Assembly: GCA_964466155.1 (NCBI GenBank)
Contig: CAYXMY010000054.1
Location: 1-19,282, forward strand
Source of the DNA: Caenibius sp964466155
GTDB lineage: Bacteria; Pseudomonadota; Alphaproteobacteria; Sphingomonadales; Sphingomonadaceae
Direction: 5' to 3'
DNA: 19,282 nt
In this document: positions 7,423 to 14,591 of the stretch, one piece after another
How positions within the stretch are numbered: position 1 is the stretch's first letter
How the letters are laid out: every line of letters begins with the position of its first letter
The notes under the pieces: generated by a model
Told to the model about the DNA's origin: nothing
Seen by the model: only the letters and a program-made list of their open reading frames with translations
Databases searched by the model: none
Program-made: the position numbers and the translations under genes

Positions 7423-8724
7423 TTACCGCCCCACGGCGATATATTTGAACCCCTGCTGCTCCACATCCGCGCGCACATAGATATTGCGCAGATCGATCAG
7501 GAGCGGTTCGCTGAGCAAGTCCTTCATGCGAGGAAAATCGAGCGCCCGGAAAGCATCCCACTCCGTAACGATGACGGCGGCATCTGCGCCTTCCATGGTT
7601 TCGTAGGCGCCATTGCAGAAAGTGACATCGGAAAGGAGCGCACCCGCCTGTTCCATGCCTTCGGGATCGAAAGCGCGGATTTGCGCCCCGTTGTCCTGCA
7701 GCGCCTGAATGACGGTGATGGCGGGGGAATCGCGCATATCGTCGGTGTTGGGTTTGAACGTCAGCCCCAGAATGGCGACGGTCTTGCCCTTTACCGATCC
7801 GCCCATCGCCTGGATGATCTTGCGGCCCATCGAGCGCTTGCGGTTGTTGTTGACCGCAACCACGGCCTCCACGATCCGCAGGGGCGCTTCATAATCTTCC
7901 CCCGTTTTCAGGAGGGCCAGAGTGTCCTTGGGGAAGCAGGAGCCGCCGTAGCCCGGCCCGGCATGGAGGAACTTGGAGCCGATACGGTTATCGAGCCCGA
8001 TCCCGCGCGCCACATCCTGCACATTTGCGCCAACTTTCTCGCATAAATCGGCGATTTCATTGATGAAACTGATCTTTGTGGCAAGAAAGGCATTGGCTGC
8101 GTACTTGGTCAGTTCCGCGCCGCGCCGCGACATGGCGACGATGGGGGATTTGTTGAGAAAGAGCGGGCGGTAGATTTCGCGCAGGACCTGTTCCGCGCGT
8201 TGATCCTCGCACCCGATCACGATCCGGTCGGGATGTTTGAAATCCTCGATGGCGGCCCCTTCGCGCAGGAATTCCGGGTTGGAAGCAACCGAAATATCCA
8301 GATCCGGGCGCACTTCCCGGATAATCCGCAGCACTTCATCGCCCGTGCCGACGGGCACGGTCGATTTGGTAATCACGACGGTGCCGGGTGCGAGATATTC
8401 TGCCATTTCCTGTGCGGCGGCATAGACATAGCTGAGATCGGCATGGCCATCCCCCCGGCGGGAAGGCGTTCCCACCGCGATGAACACCGCGTCGGCCTGC
8501 GGTACGGCTTCGGCCAGATCGGTGGAGAAATGCAGCCGCCCCGCGCGGGCGTTACTGGTGACCAGGCTTTCCAGACCGGGTTCGTAAATCGGAATGCGGC
8601 CGGCGCGCAAGGCGTCGACCTTGCCGGCATCCTTGTCGATACAGATGACTTCATGGCCGAAATCGGAAAAGCAGGTTCCCGAAACGAGACCGACATAGCC
8701 TGTACCGATCATTGCAATGCGCAT
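7423..8724 (-). CDS. ugd: UDP-glucose 6-dehydrogenase
   Basis: Oxidises UDP-glucose to UDP-glucuronate with two NAD+, supplying precursors for exopolysaccharide, LPS or glucuronate-containing sphingolipids. 433 aa, normal for the family. The N-terminal Rossmann motif GTGYVG is at residues 7-12. The conserved GTPS...GDGHADLSYV, ITKSTVPVGTG and SNPEFLREG segments follow. The catalytic cysteine is C263 in GPGYGGSCFPKD. The C-terminal UDP-binding domain carries ILGLTFKPNTDDMRDSP. ATG 8724 has AAAGGA six nt upstream (8731-8736). It lies 86 bp downstream of lpdA. In sphingomonads a UDP-glucuronate supply is needed for glucuronosyl glycosphingolipids, so that is one possible use, but no glycosyltransferase is in the window to show it. 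Confidence 0.96.
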   Translation of the reverse strand: MRIAMIGTGYVGLVSGTCFSDFGHEVICIDKDAGKVDALRAGRIPIYEPGLESLVTSNARAGRLHFSTDLAEAVPQADAVFIAVGTPSRRGDGHADLSYVYAAAQEMAEYLAPGTVVITKSTVPVGTGDEVLRIIREVRPDLDISVASNPEFLREGAAIEDFKHPDRIVIGCEDQRAEQVLREIYRPLFLNKSPIVAMSRRGAELTKYAANAFLATKISFINEIADLCEKVGANVQDVARGIGLDNRIGSKFLHAGPGYGGSCFPKDTLALLKTGEDYEAPLRIVEAVVAVNNNRKRSMGRKIIQAMGGSVKGKTVAILGLTFKPNTDDMRDSPAITVIQALQDNGAQIRAFDPEGMEQAGALLSDVTFCNGAYETMEGADAAVIVTEWDAFRALDFPRMKDLLSEPLLIDLRNIYVRADVEQQGFKYIAVGR

Positions 8725-8810
8725 TCGTATTCCTTTCAGGCGGCCAATTCACGCCGGAACCGGCCCTTACCGCCGGACTATGTATGTTTCGTTGCCGTGG
8801 CGGGTACGGG

Positions 8811-10223
8811 CTAGATATGAAGCGCCCGGCCGTATGCGGCGAGAGTGCTTTCGTGCATCATTTCGCTGAGCGTGGGATGAGGGAATATGGTCTGGATCAA
8901 TTCGGCTTCGGTGGTTTCGAGCGTCTTGCCCACGACATAGCCCTGAATCAGTTCGGTCACTTCCGCCCCGATCATGTGCGCGCCCAGCAGTTCGCCCGTC
9001 TTGCTGTCGAACACCGTCTTGATGAACCCTTCGGCTTCGCCCAGCGCAATAGCCTTGCCGTTGCCGATGAACGGGAACGTGCCCACCTTCACTGCGTAAC
9101 CCGCGTCCTTCGCCTTGGCTTCGGTCAGGCCGACAGAGGCGATCTGCGGATGGCAGTAGGTGCAGCCCGGGATATTGCCCCGGTCGAGAGCGTGCGGATG
9201 CACCTCCTTGTTGCCCAGTTCCTGCGCAATCGCCTCGGCTGCGGTCACGCCTTCATGGCTAGCCTTGTGCGCCAGCCACGGGCCGGGCACGCAATCGCCG
9301 ATGGCCCACAGACCTTTCACGCCGGTGCGGCCGTAATCGTCGATCTGGATGAACCCGCGGTCGAGCTTCGCCCCCAGCTTCTCCAGACCGATATTTTCGG
9401 TGTTGGGCTGGATGCCGATGGCGACGATCACATGGCTGTATTCGCCCGTCTCGATCTTGCCGTCTTTCGTCTTGATCTTCGCGGAAACACCCTTGGGGCC
9501 AGCTTTCAGTTCCTCCAGTGCAGCGCCGGTCCTGATCGTCATACCCTGTTTGGTAAGCGATTTTTCGAGGAACGCGGAGACATCTGCATCTTCGACCGGC
9601 ACGATCCGGTCCATCATCTCGACAACGGTCACTTCGGCGCCGATATCGTTGTAGAAGCTGGCGAATTCGATCCCGATGGCGCCCGAGCCGATCACCAGCA
9701 GCTTGCCGGGCATTTCGGGGGGGGTCATCGCATGGCGGTAAGTCCAGATGCGTTTGCCATCGGCCGGGGCAAACGGCAGATCGCGCGCCCGCGCGCCGGT
9801 GGCGATGATGATGTGTTTGGCGCTGAGCGTTTCGGTGCCCTTCTCGCCCTTCACTTCCAGTTTGCCGGGGGTGGTCAGCGTGCCCTCGCCCATGTGAACG
9901 GCAATCTTGTTCTTTTTCATCAGGTGGGTGACGCCCTGGTTGAGCTGTTTGGCGACCCCGCGCGAGCGTTTGACGATGGCATCGAGATCGGCGCTGATCT
10001 TTTCGGCGGCGAGGCCGTAATCGGCCGCATGCTGCATCTGGTGGAACACTTCGGCCGAACGCAGCAGCGCCTTGGTCGGAATGCAGCCCCAGTTGAGGCA
10101 GATGCCGCCCAGGTTCTCCCGCTCCACTATCGCCGTCTTCAGCCCCAACTGCGCACAGCGGATCGCCGCGACGTATCCGCCAGGACCGGAACCGAGAACT
10201 ATGACGTCGTAGGTGTCGGACAA
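8811..10223 (-). CDS. lpdA: Dihydrolipoyl dehydrogenase (E3 of 2-oxoacid dehydrogenase complexes)
   Basis: Flavoprotein that reoxidises the dihydrolipoyl groups of E2 with NAD+. 470 aa, with no N-terminal lipoyl domain. FAD-binding GSGPGGYVA at residues 11-19; the redox-active disulfide C42/C47 in GGICLNWGCIPTK; NAD-binding VIGSGAIGIEF; a second FAD-contact segment LWAIGDCV; and the C-terminal dimer-interface His-Glu pair in HPTLSE (H449, E454). The start is TTG at 10223, decided by an excellent AAGGAG six nt upstream and by homology beginning at SDTYDV. It lies 241 bp downstream of pdhC, in the same direction, so it probably serves pyruvate dehydrogenase, though E3 is often shared with the 2-oxoglutarate complex. 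The gap holds a nested inverted repeat and a possible separate promoter. Confidence 0.97.
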   Translation of the reverse strand: MSDTYDVIVLGSGPGGYVAAIRCAQLGLKTAIVERENLGGICLNWGCIPTKALLRSAEVFHQMQHAADYGLAAEKISADLDAIVKRSRGVAKQLNQGVTHLMKKNKIAVHMGEGTLTTPGKLEVKGEKGTETLSAKHIIIATGARARDLPFAPADGKRIWTYRHAMTPPEMPGKLLVIGSGAIGIEFASFYNDIGAEVTVVEMMDRIVPVEDADVSAFLEKSLTKQGMTIRTGAALEELKAGPKGVSAKIKTKDGKIETGEYSHVIVAIGIQPNTENIGLEKLGAKLDRGFIQIDDYGRTGVKGLWAIGDCVPGPWLAHKASHEGVTAAEAIAQELGNKEVHPHALDRGNIPGCTYCHPQIASVGLTEAKAKDAGYAVKVGTFPFIGNGKAIALGEAEGFIKTVFDSKTGELLGAHMIGAEVTELIQGYVVGKTLETTEAELIQTIFPHPTLSEMMHESTLAAYGRALHI

Positions 10224-10229
10224 AAGAAG

Positions 10230-10235
10230 CTCCTT
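10230..10235 (-). promoter_or_regulatory. Ribosome binding site deciding the TTG start of lpdA
   Basis: AAGGAG on the minus strand, spacer CTTCTT (6 nt), then TTG at 10223. No ATG start is available that keeps the FAD-binding strand intact. Confidence 0.8.
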
Positions 10236-10311
10236 AGGACGTGACCCGCAAGTTGACGCAAAATGAGGAGAAAACTCCGTAGAAATTGCAGTTTTTCAAC
10301 ATATTTTCAAA

Positions 10312-10368
10312 GTTTTGGCGGAATGTCTGTGTGACTGTTTAAAAGACATTTCTTCAGCGTGCCAAAAC
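10312..10368 (-). promoter_or_regulatory. Nested inverted repeat overlapping a possible lpdA promoter
   Basis: Outer arms GTTTTGGC (10312-10319) and GCCAAAAC (10361-10368) are perfect complements. Inside them lie AATGTCT (10322-10328) and AGACATT (10344-10350), also perfect. On the minus strand a candidate -35 TTGGCA (10360-10365) lies 17 bp from a weak -10-like TTAAAC (10337-10342), so the outer arm would cover the -35 and the inner loop the -10. It could be an operator, a leader-RNA stem or a terminator-like barrier between pdhC and lpdA. The promoter part is weak (3 of 6 at -10); the repeats are certain. Confidence 0.4.
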
Positions 10369-10464
10369 CGTTTTCATGCCCGCTTCGGAAAGGCGGTCGT
10401 TCGACAAGCATCCGCATCGCACTATCGGCATATCATCCCGCTACACCTGTAGGAAAGCGTGTAT

Positions 10465-11724
10465 TCAGGCGACCAGCCCCAGCGGCTTTTCCACCAGTTC
10501 ACGCAGAGCGGCCATCAGATGCGCCCCGTCCGCCCCATCGATGGCGCGATGATCGAAGCTGCCGGTAACGGTCATGACCGTGGCCACGCCCAGCGACCCG
10601 TCTTCCATCACCCACGGCCGCTTTTCACCCGCGCCGACCGCCAGGATCATCGCCTGCGGCGGGTTGATCACCGCATCGAACTGCTTGATGCCCATCATGC
10701 CCATGTTCGAAATGCTGGCCGTGCCGCCCTGATATTCCTGCGGTTGAAGCTTGCCTTCCCTGGCCCGCGCCGCCAGCTCCGCCATGTCGGCGGAAATCTG
10801 CGCCAGTCCCTTGCCCGATGCGTCGGTGACGATCGGCGTGATCAGGCCGCCGGGAATGCTGACGGCAACGGAAACATCCGCGCGCTTGTAATGGCGCAGG
10901 ACATCGCCCGCGAAGGAAACGTTGCAGCTCGGCACCTGCATCAACGCCAGGCCCAGCGCCTTGATCAGCATGTCGTTGACCGAGAGCTTCACCCCGCGCG
11001 CGGCCAGCGCCTCGTTCAATTCGCCGCGCAGCTTGAGCAGTGCATCGAGCCGCACATCCACCGTCAGATAGATATGCGGGACCTGCTGTTTCGATTCGGT
11101 GAGACGGCGTGCGATCACCTTGCGCATGCTCGACAGTTTCACGTCCTCGAACGGAATGCCGAAATCGGGCACACCTGCCGCCACAGCTTGCGCGGCTGCT
11201 TCGCCCTTCGGCGCAGCGGTGGCTGCGCCCGGTTGCACGCCCTCGACATCCGCCTTGACGATGCGGCCATTGGGGCCGCTGCCCGTCACGCCAGCCAGAT
11301 CGATGCCTTTCTGTTCAGCAATGCGCCGGGCCAGCGGCGAGGCGGCAATACGTTCGCCCGCTGCTACCGGTTTCGGCTTGGCTGGGGGCGCCTGTTGCGG
11401 GGCTGCGGCTGTCGGTGCGGGTTCAGGCTTGGCTTCCACTTTCGCGGGGGCCGCTGTGGCTTTTGGGGCGCCTGCTTCTTCGCCTTCCTCACCCAGAACG
11501 GCGATCACCGTGCCGACTTTCACATCCTCGGCGCCTTCTGGAACCGCAATCGACAGAATCGTACCTTCATCGACCGCTTCGAATTCCATCGTCGCCTTGT
11601 CGGTCTCGATCTCCGCCAGAATATCCCCGGAGGCGACCCTATCCCCCTCCTTGACCAGCCACTTGGCAAGCGTCCCCTGCTCCATCGTCGGCGAAAGCGC
11701 GGGCATCTTGATATCTATCGGCAT
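10465..11724 (-). CDS. pdhC: Pyruvate dehydrogenase complex dihydrolipoamide acetyltransferase (E2)
   Basis: Transfers the acetyl group from E1 to CoA and forms the core of the complex. 419 aa from ATG 11724; the frame stays open to 11814, but the lipoyl domain begins at MPIDIKMPALSPTMEQG, so the shorter start is right. One lipoyl domain occupies residues about 1-77, with lipoyl lysine K43 in EIETDKATMEFEA. An Ala/Pro/Lys-rich flexible linker is followed by the E3/E1-binding domain (IAASPLARRIAEQKGIDL...GSGPNGRI), a second linker and the catalytic domain (SSMRKVIARRLTESKQQVPH onward). The active-site motif DHRAIDG is at 391-397, with His392 and Asp396. The pattern and length match PdhC of mitochondria-like alphaproteobacterial PDH. 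The E1 genes are not in the window. lpdA lies downstream and usp diverges upstream. Confidence 0.95.
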   Translation of the reverse strand: MPIDIKMPALSPTMEQGTLAKWLVKEGDRVASGDILAEIETDKATMEFEAVDEGTILSIAVPEGAEDVKVGTVIAVLGEEGEEAGAPKATAAPAKVEAKPEPAPTAAAPQQAPPAKPKPVAAGERIAASPLARRIAEQKGIDLAGVTGSGPNGRIVKADVEGVQPGAATAAPKGEAAAQAVAAGVPDFGIPFEDVKLSSMRKVIARRLTESKQQVPHIYLTVDVRLDALLKLRGELNEALAARGVKLSVNDMLIKALGLALMQVPSCNVSFAGDVLRHYKRADVSVAVSIPGGLITPIVTDASGKGLAQISADMAELAARAREGKLQPQEYQGGTASISNMGMMGIKQFDAVINPPQAMILAVGAGEKRPWVMEDGSLGVATVMTVTGSFDHRAIDGADGAHLMAALRELVEKPLGLVA

Positions 11725-11851
11725 TTGAGAGCTGACTCCGGAGAGGCGTTTTACGGTACGCCCCGTCATTGGCCAAAATGAGCCTGCGGGGCAAGGCCTT
11801 GCGCAGCAACCCATAGTAACCGATACCGGGGGTCGGAAAAAAGGGGGCCAA
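11725..11851. promoter_or_regulatory. Divergent pdhC/usp intergenic region with a perfect palindrome
   Basis: 127 bp between the divergent starts of pdhC and usp, which must hold both promoters. It contains the perfect 12-bp palindrome GCAAGGCCTTGC at 11791-11802, a possible operator. On the minus strand TACTAT is a possible -10 for pdhC; I could not fix a convincing -35. AAGGGGG at 11841-11847 is the usp ribosome binding site. Confidence 0.35.
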
Positions 11852-12304
11852 ATGCGCGTTTATCTGGTGATTATGGACGAAACCGACGAGGCGCTCGTCG
11901 CCTTGCAGTTTGCCGCGCGGCGTGCGGCCAAGACGGACGGCACGGTGCATGTCATTGCCCATGTTCCGCAACAGGCTTTCAACGCGTTCGGTGGGGTTCA
12001 GGCCACTATCGAAGCAGAAGCGCGCGATCGGGCGGAAGTCGTTGCGACGGGGGCCGCAGGCAGCATCCTGCATGCAAGCGGCAAGATGCCGACCATTACC
12101 GTGCGCGTGGGGGACAGCGCCAAGGTGGTGCAGGAATACCTTGCCGAACATCCCGAAGTGGCCGCTCTGGTGCTGGGCGCGGCCCCGCACGGCAATCCCG
12201 GCCCGCTGGTGAGCCACTTCACCGCTGTTGCAGGATCGATGCCCTGTCCGGTGTTCGTGGTGCCCGGCGGTTTGAAGCAGGAAGACCTTGACCGGTTGAG
12301 CTGA
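11852..12304 (+). CDS. Universal stress protein (UspA family)
   Basis: 150 aa cytoplasmic alpha/beta protein of the Usp family, generally induced in stress or growth arrest. The N-terminal strand and turn (VYLVIMDETDEALVALQFA) and the closing core (ALVLGAAPHGNPGPLVSHFTA, then CPVFVVPGG) fit the fold. The ATP-binding signature G-x2-G-x9-G-S/T is not complete: the usual GS is absent at the expected place, so nucleotide binding is uncertain. ATG 11852 is preceded by AAGGGGG with a 4-nt spacer. It is the only plus-strand protein gene, divergent from pdhC and convergent with rnr, so it forms its own transcription unit. Confidence 0.85.
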   Translation: MRVYLVIMDETDEALVALQFAARRAAKTDGTVHVIAHVPQQAFNAFGGVQATIEAEARDRAEVVATGAAGSILHASGKMPTITVRVGDSAKVVQEYLAEHPEVAALVLGAAPHGNPGPLVSHFTAVAGSMPCPVFVVPGGLKQEDLDRLS

Positions 12305-12310
12305 GGCAGA

Positions 12311-12345
12311 GGCGGCACGCGCTGGCGGTCAGCGCTTGCGCCGCC
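12311..12345. terminator. Shared GC-rich hairpin between convergent usp and rnr
   Basis: GGCGGC (12311-12316) pairs with GCCGCC (12340-12345), and GCGCT/AGCGC pairs inside it, with an internal loop. It spans the rnr stop codon and the 24-bp gap. There is no T-run on either side, so it is a weak or bidirectional terminator at best. Confidence 0.35.
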
Positions 12346-14590
12346 CCTGATGGCGAATGTTGGCCGGGCGCCCCCGTTTGCCCACCAGATGCTTGCCCTG
12401 GCGCTTGAGCGGCGAAGAAGGCTTGCCGCGCGGCTCTATCGCGCCGCCTGCCCCATCGACCGGCTCGAATTTCAGCGCTCCGGTCAAAGGGTTGGCTTCG
12501 GCAAGGCGCAACTGCATCCGGTCGCCCACCGCATAAGCCGTGCCGGTGCTTTCACCCACCAGTTGCCGGGCGGCCTCGTCATGGTAGAAACGCTCGTTCC
12601 CCAGAATGGAGACGGGCACCAGCCCATCGCCGCCGAGGCCGATGATCGTGGCGAACAGGCCGAAACGCTGCACGCCGGTGATCCGTGTCTCGAACGTTTC
12701 ACCGATATGCCCCGCGAGCCATGCCGCGACGTAGCGATCGACCGTTTCCCGCTCCGCCTCCATTGCGCGGCGTTCGGCGGAACTGATCGCTTCGCTGACC
12801 CGGGCGAGATCGGCGCGGTCACGATCTGACAAGCTGGACGCGGCGGGGAGCCCGTTCGCGGGTTTGGGTTGTTCCAGATCGAAAGCGTCGACCAGCGCGC
12901 GATGCACCAGCAGATCGGCATAGCGGCGGATCGGCGAAGTGAAATGGGCGTAGGAGCCGAGCGCGAGCCCGAAATGGCCCGCGTTGCTGGGTCCGTAATA
13001 GGCCTGCGTCTGGCTGCGCAGAACCGCTTCCATAATCAGCGCCTTTTCGCTTTCGTCCGCGATATCCTTGAGCATGCGGTTGAACAGGCCCGGCGTGATG
13101 ACCTGCCCCAGCGCCAGCTTGCGCTCGAACGTGGCGAGGTAATCGCGCAAGGCGATCAGCTTTTCCCGGCTGGGCGGTTCATGAATGCGATAGACGACCG
13201 GCGATGCCTTGCTTTCCAAGGCCTTTGCCGCCGCGACATTGGCTGCGATCATGAAATCTTCGACCACCCGGTGCGCATCCAGCCGTTCGCGCACAGCGAT
13301 GGAAGCGATCTTGCCCGCATCGTCCAGCACGACGCGGCGTTCGGGCAGTTCCAGCTCCAGCGGATCGCGCTTGTGCCGCGCGGCTTCCAGCGCCCGCCAG
13401 CACGCCCAGAGGTTCTGAAAATGCTGGGGCGCATTGCCGCTGTCGATCTGCGTCTGCGCGTCTTCGTAGGCGATATTTTCGGCGATGCGCACCAGCGCGC
13501 GGGAGAAACGCCATGCGGTGACGACGCCATTTGCCGAAATGGTCAGGTGGCAAGCCATGGCGGCTCGCGTTTCGCCCTGCTTGAGCGAGCAAACATCGGC
13601 GCTCAGCACTTCGGGCAGCATCGGCACAACCCGGTCCGGGAAATAGACCGAATTGCCGCGCTTGCGGGCTTCGCGATCCAGCTTGCTGCCGGGACGGACG
13701 TAGAAGCTGACATCGGCGATGGCGATCACCGCGCGGAAGCCCCCTTCCCCATCGGGTTCGGCCCAGATCGCATCGTCATGATCGCGGGCATCGGCCGGAT
13801 CGATGGCGACGATCGGCAAATGGCGCAGATCCTCGCGCCGTTCCTCGCTCAACGGCAGAGTGGCGGCCTGCTTGCCTTCCTCCAGCACTTCGCCGGGGAA
13901 CGTATGCGGGATGCCGAACTTGTGGATGGCGATCAGGCTGAATGCCTTGGGCGCCAGCGGATCGCCCAGCACCTGAATGACTTTGACCCCGGCGCGCGGG
14001 CTGCGCCCTGCCGGTTCGGCCAGAACCAGATTGCCCGGCTCCGCCCCGCCGAGATCGGCAATCGGCGCCGCATGGCGCACGCGGCGATCAATCGGGGCGA
14101 GCCAGTTCTTGCCGCTACCGTCGACTTCGACGATGCCCATCACGGCCTCGGCCTGATTGGGCAGTTTCTTCATCGGATGGGCGATCCAGCCCGATCCTGT
14201 TTCCTCGGTACGGGCCAGCACCCGGTCGCCAGCACGCAGTGCGCTGCCCTTCTTGCGTTCGATCAGGCGCAGGCGCGGCGGCGGGGTGGCATCGTCGGGG
14301 TGCCAGCTATCGGGGATGGCGATCGCTTCGCCATCGTCCGTATCGACTACGCGCAGCACGGTGACTTTGGGGACGCCCCCCATGCGGTGGAAGGCCGTCC
14401 GCTTGCCGTCGATCAGCCCTTCGTCCGCCATGTCGCGCAGCAGTTTTTTGAGCGCGATCTTCTCCTGCCCCTTGAGGCCGAAAGCCTTGGCGATTTCACG
14501 CTTGCCCGCGGGAACTTCCGATGTCTGGATGAAATCCAGCACCTGCTGCTTGCTGGGCAGGCCAGGCGCGATTTTCGGCGGGCGGACCAA
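12329..14590 (-). CDS. rnr: Ribonuclease R (3'-5' exoribonuclease, RNB family)
   Basis: Processive hydrolytic 3'-5' exonuclease that degrades structured RNA, with roles in rRNA and mRNA quality control. 753 aa from the proposed start. An N-terminal winged-helix region (SKQQVLDFIQTSEVPAGKREI...) is followed by cold-shock-like domains. The RNB catalytic motif DPADARDHDD lies at residues 264-273 and holds the metal-binding Asp residues; GNSVYFPDRVVPMLPE and HFTSPIRRYADLLVHR are further RNB hallmarks. An S1 domain (ETRITGVQRFGLFATI...GLVPVS) and a Lys/Arg-rich tail complete the protein. The start is uncertain: TTG 14590 begins 1 bp after the proS stop and just before the conserved helix; ATG 14656 or 14671 would overlap proS by 65-80 bp. 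No strong Shine-Dalgarno sequence supports any of them. It is cotranscribed with proS. Confidence 0.95.
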   Translation of the reverse strand: MVRPPKIAPGLPSKQQVLDFIQTSEVPAGKREIAKAFGLKGQEKIALKKLLRDMADEGLIDGKRTAFHRMGGVPKVTVLRVVDTDDGEAIAIPDSWHPDDATPPPRLRLIERKKGSALRAGDRVLARTEETGSGWIAHPMKKLPNQAEAVMGIVEVDGSGKNWLAPIDRRVRHAAPIADLGGAEPGNLVLAEPAGRSPRAGVKVIQVLGDPLAPKAFSLIAIHKFGIPHTFPGEVLEEGKQAATLPLSEERREDLRHLPIVAIDPADARDHDDAIWAEPDGEGGFRAVIAIADVSFYVRPGSKLDREARKRGNSVYFPDRVVPMLPEVLSADVCSLKQGETRAAMACHLTISANGVVTAWRFSRALVRIAENIAYEDAQTQIDSGNAPQHFQNLWACWRALEAARHKRDPLELELPERRVVLDDAGKIASIAVRERLDAHRVVEDFMIAANVAAAKALESKASPVVYRIHEPPSREKLIALRDYLATFERKLALGQVITPGLFNRMLKDIADESEKALIMEAVLRSQTQAYYGPSNAGHFGLALGSYAHFTSPIRRYADLLVHRALVDAFDLEQPKPANGLPAASSLSDRDRADLARVSEAISSAERRAMEAERETVDRYVAAWLAGHIGETFETRITGVQRFGLFATIIGLGGDGLVPVSILGNERFYHDEAARQLVGESTGTAYAVGDRMQLRLAEANPLTGALKFEPVDGAGGAIEPRGKPSSPLKRQGKHLVGKRGRPANIRHQGRRKR

Positions 14591-14591
14591 A

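Noticed and set aside
8753..8764. GCCGGAACCGGC palindrome between lpdA and ugd as a terminator
   Set aside because: The loop would be only two bases and no T-run follows on either strand.
8712..10244. 510-codon plus-strand frame opposite lpdA
   Set aside because: Antisense shadow; the minus strand encodes all E3 motifs.
10459..11781. 440-codon plus-strand frame opposite pdhC
   Set aside because: Antisense shadow of a low-complexity Ala/Pro/Lys linker gene; no coding signals of its own.
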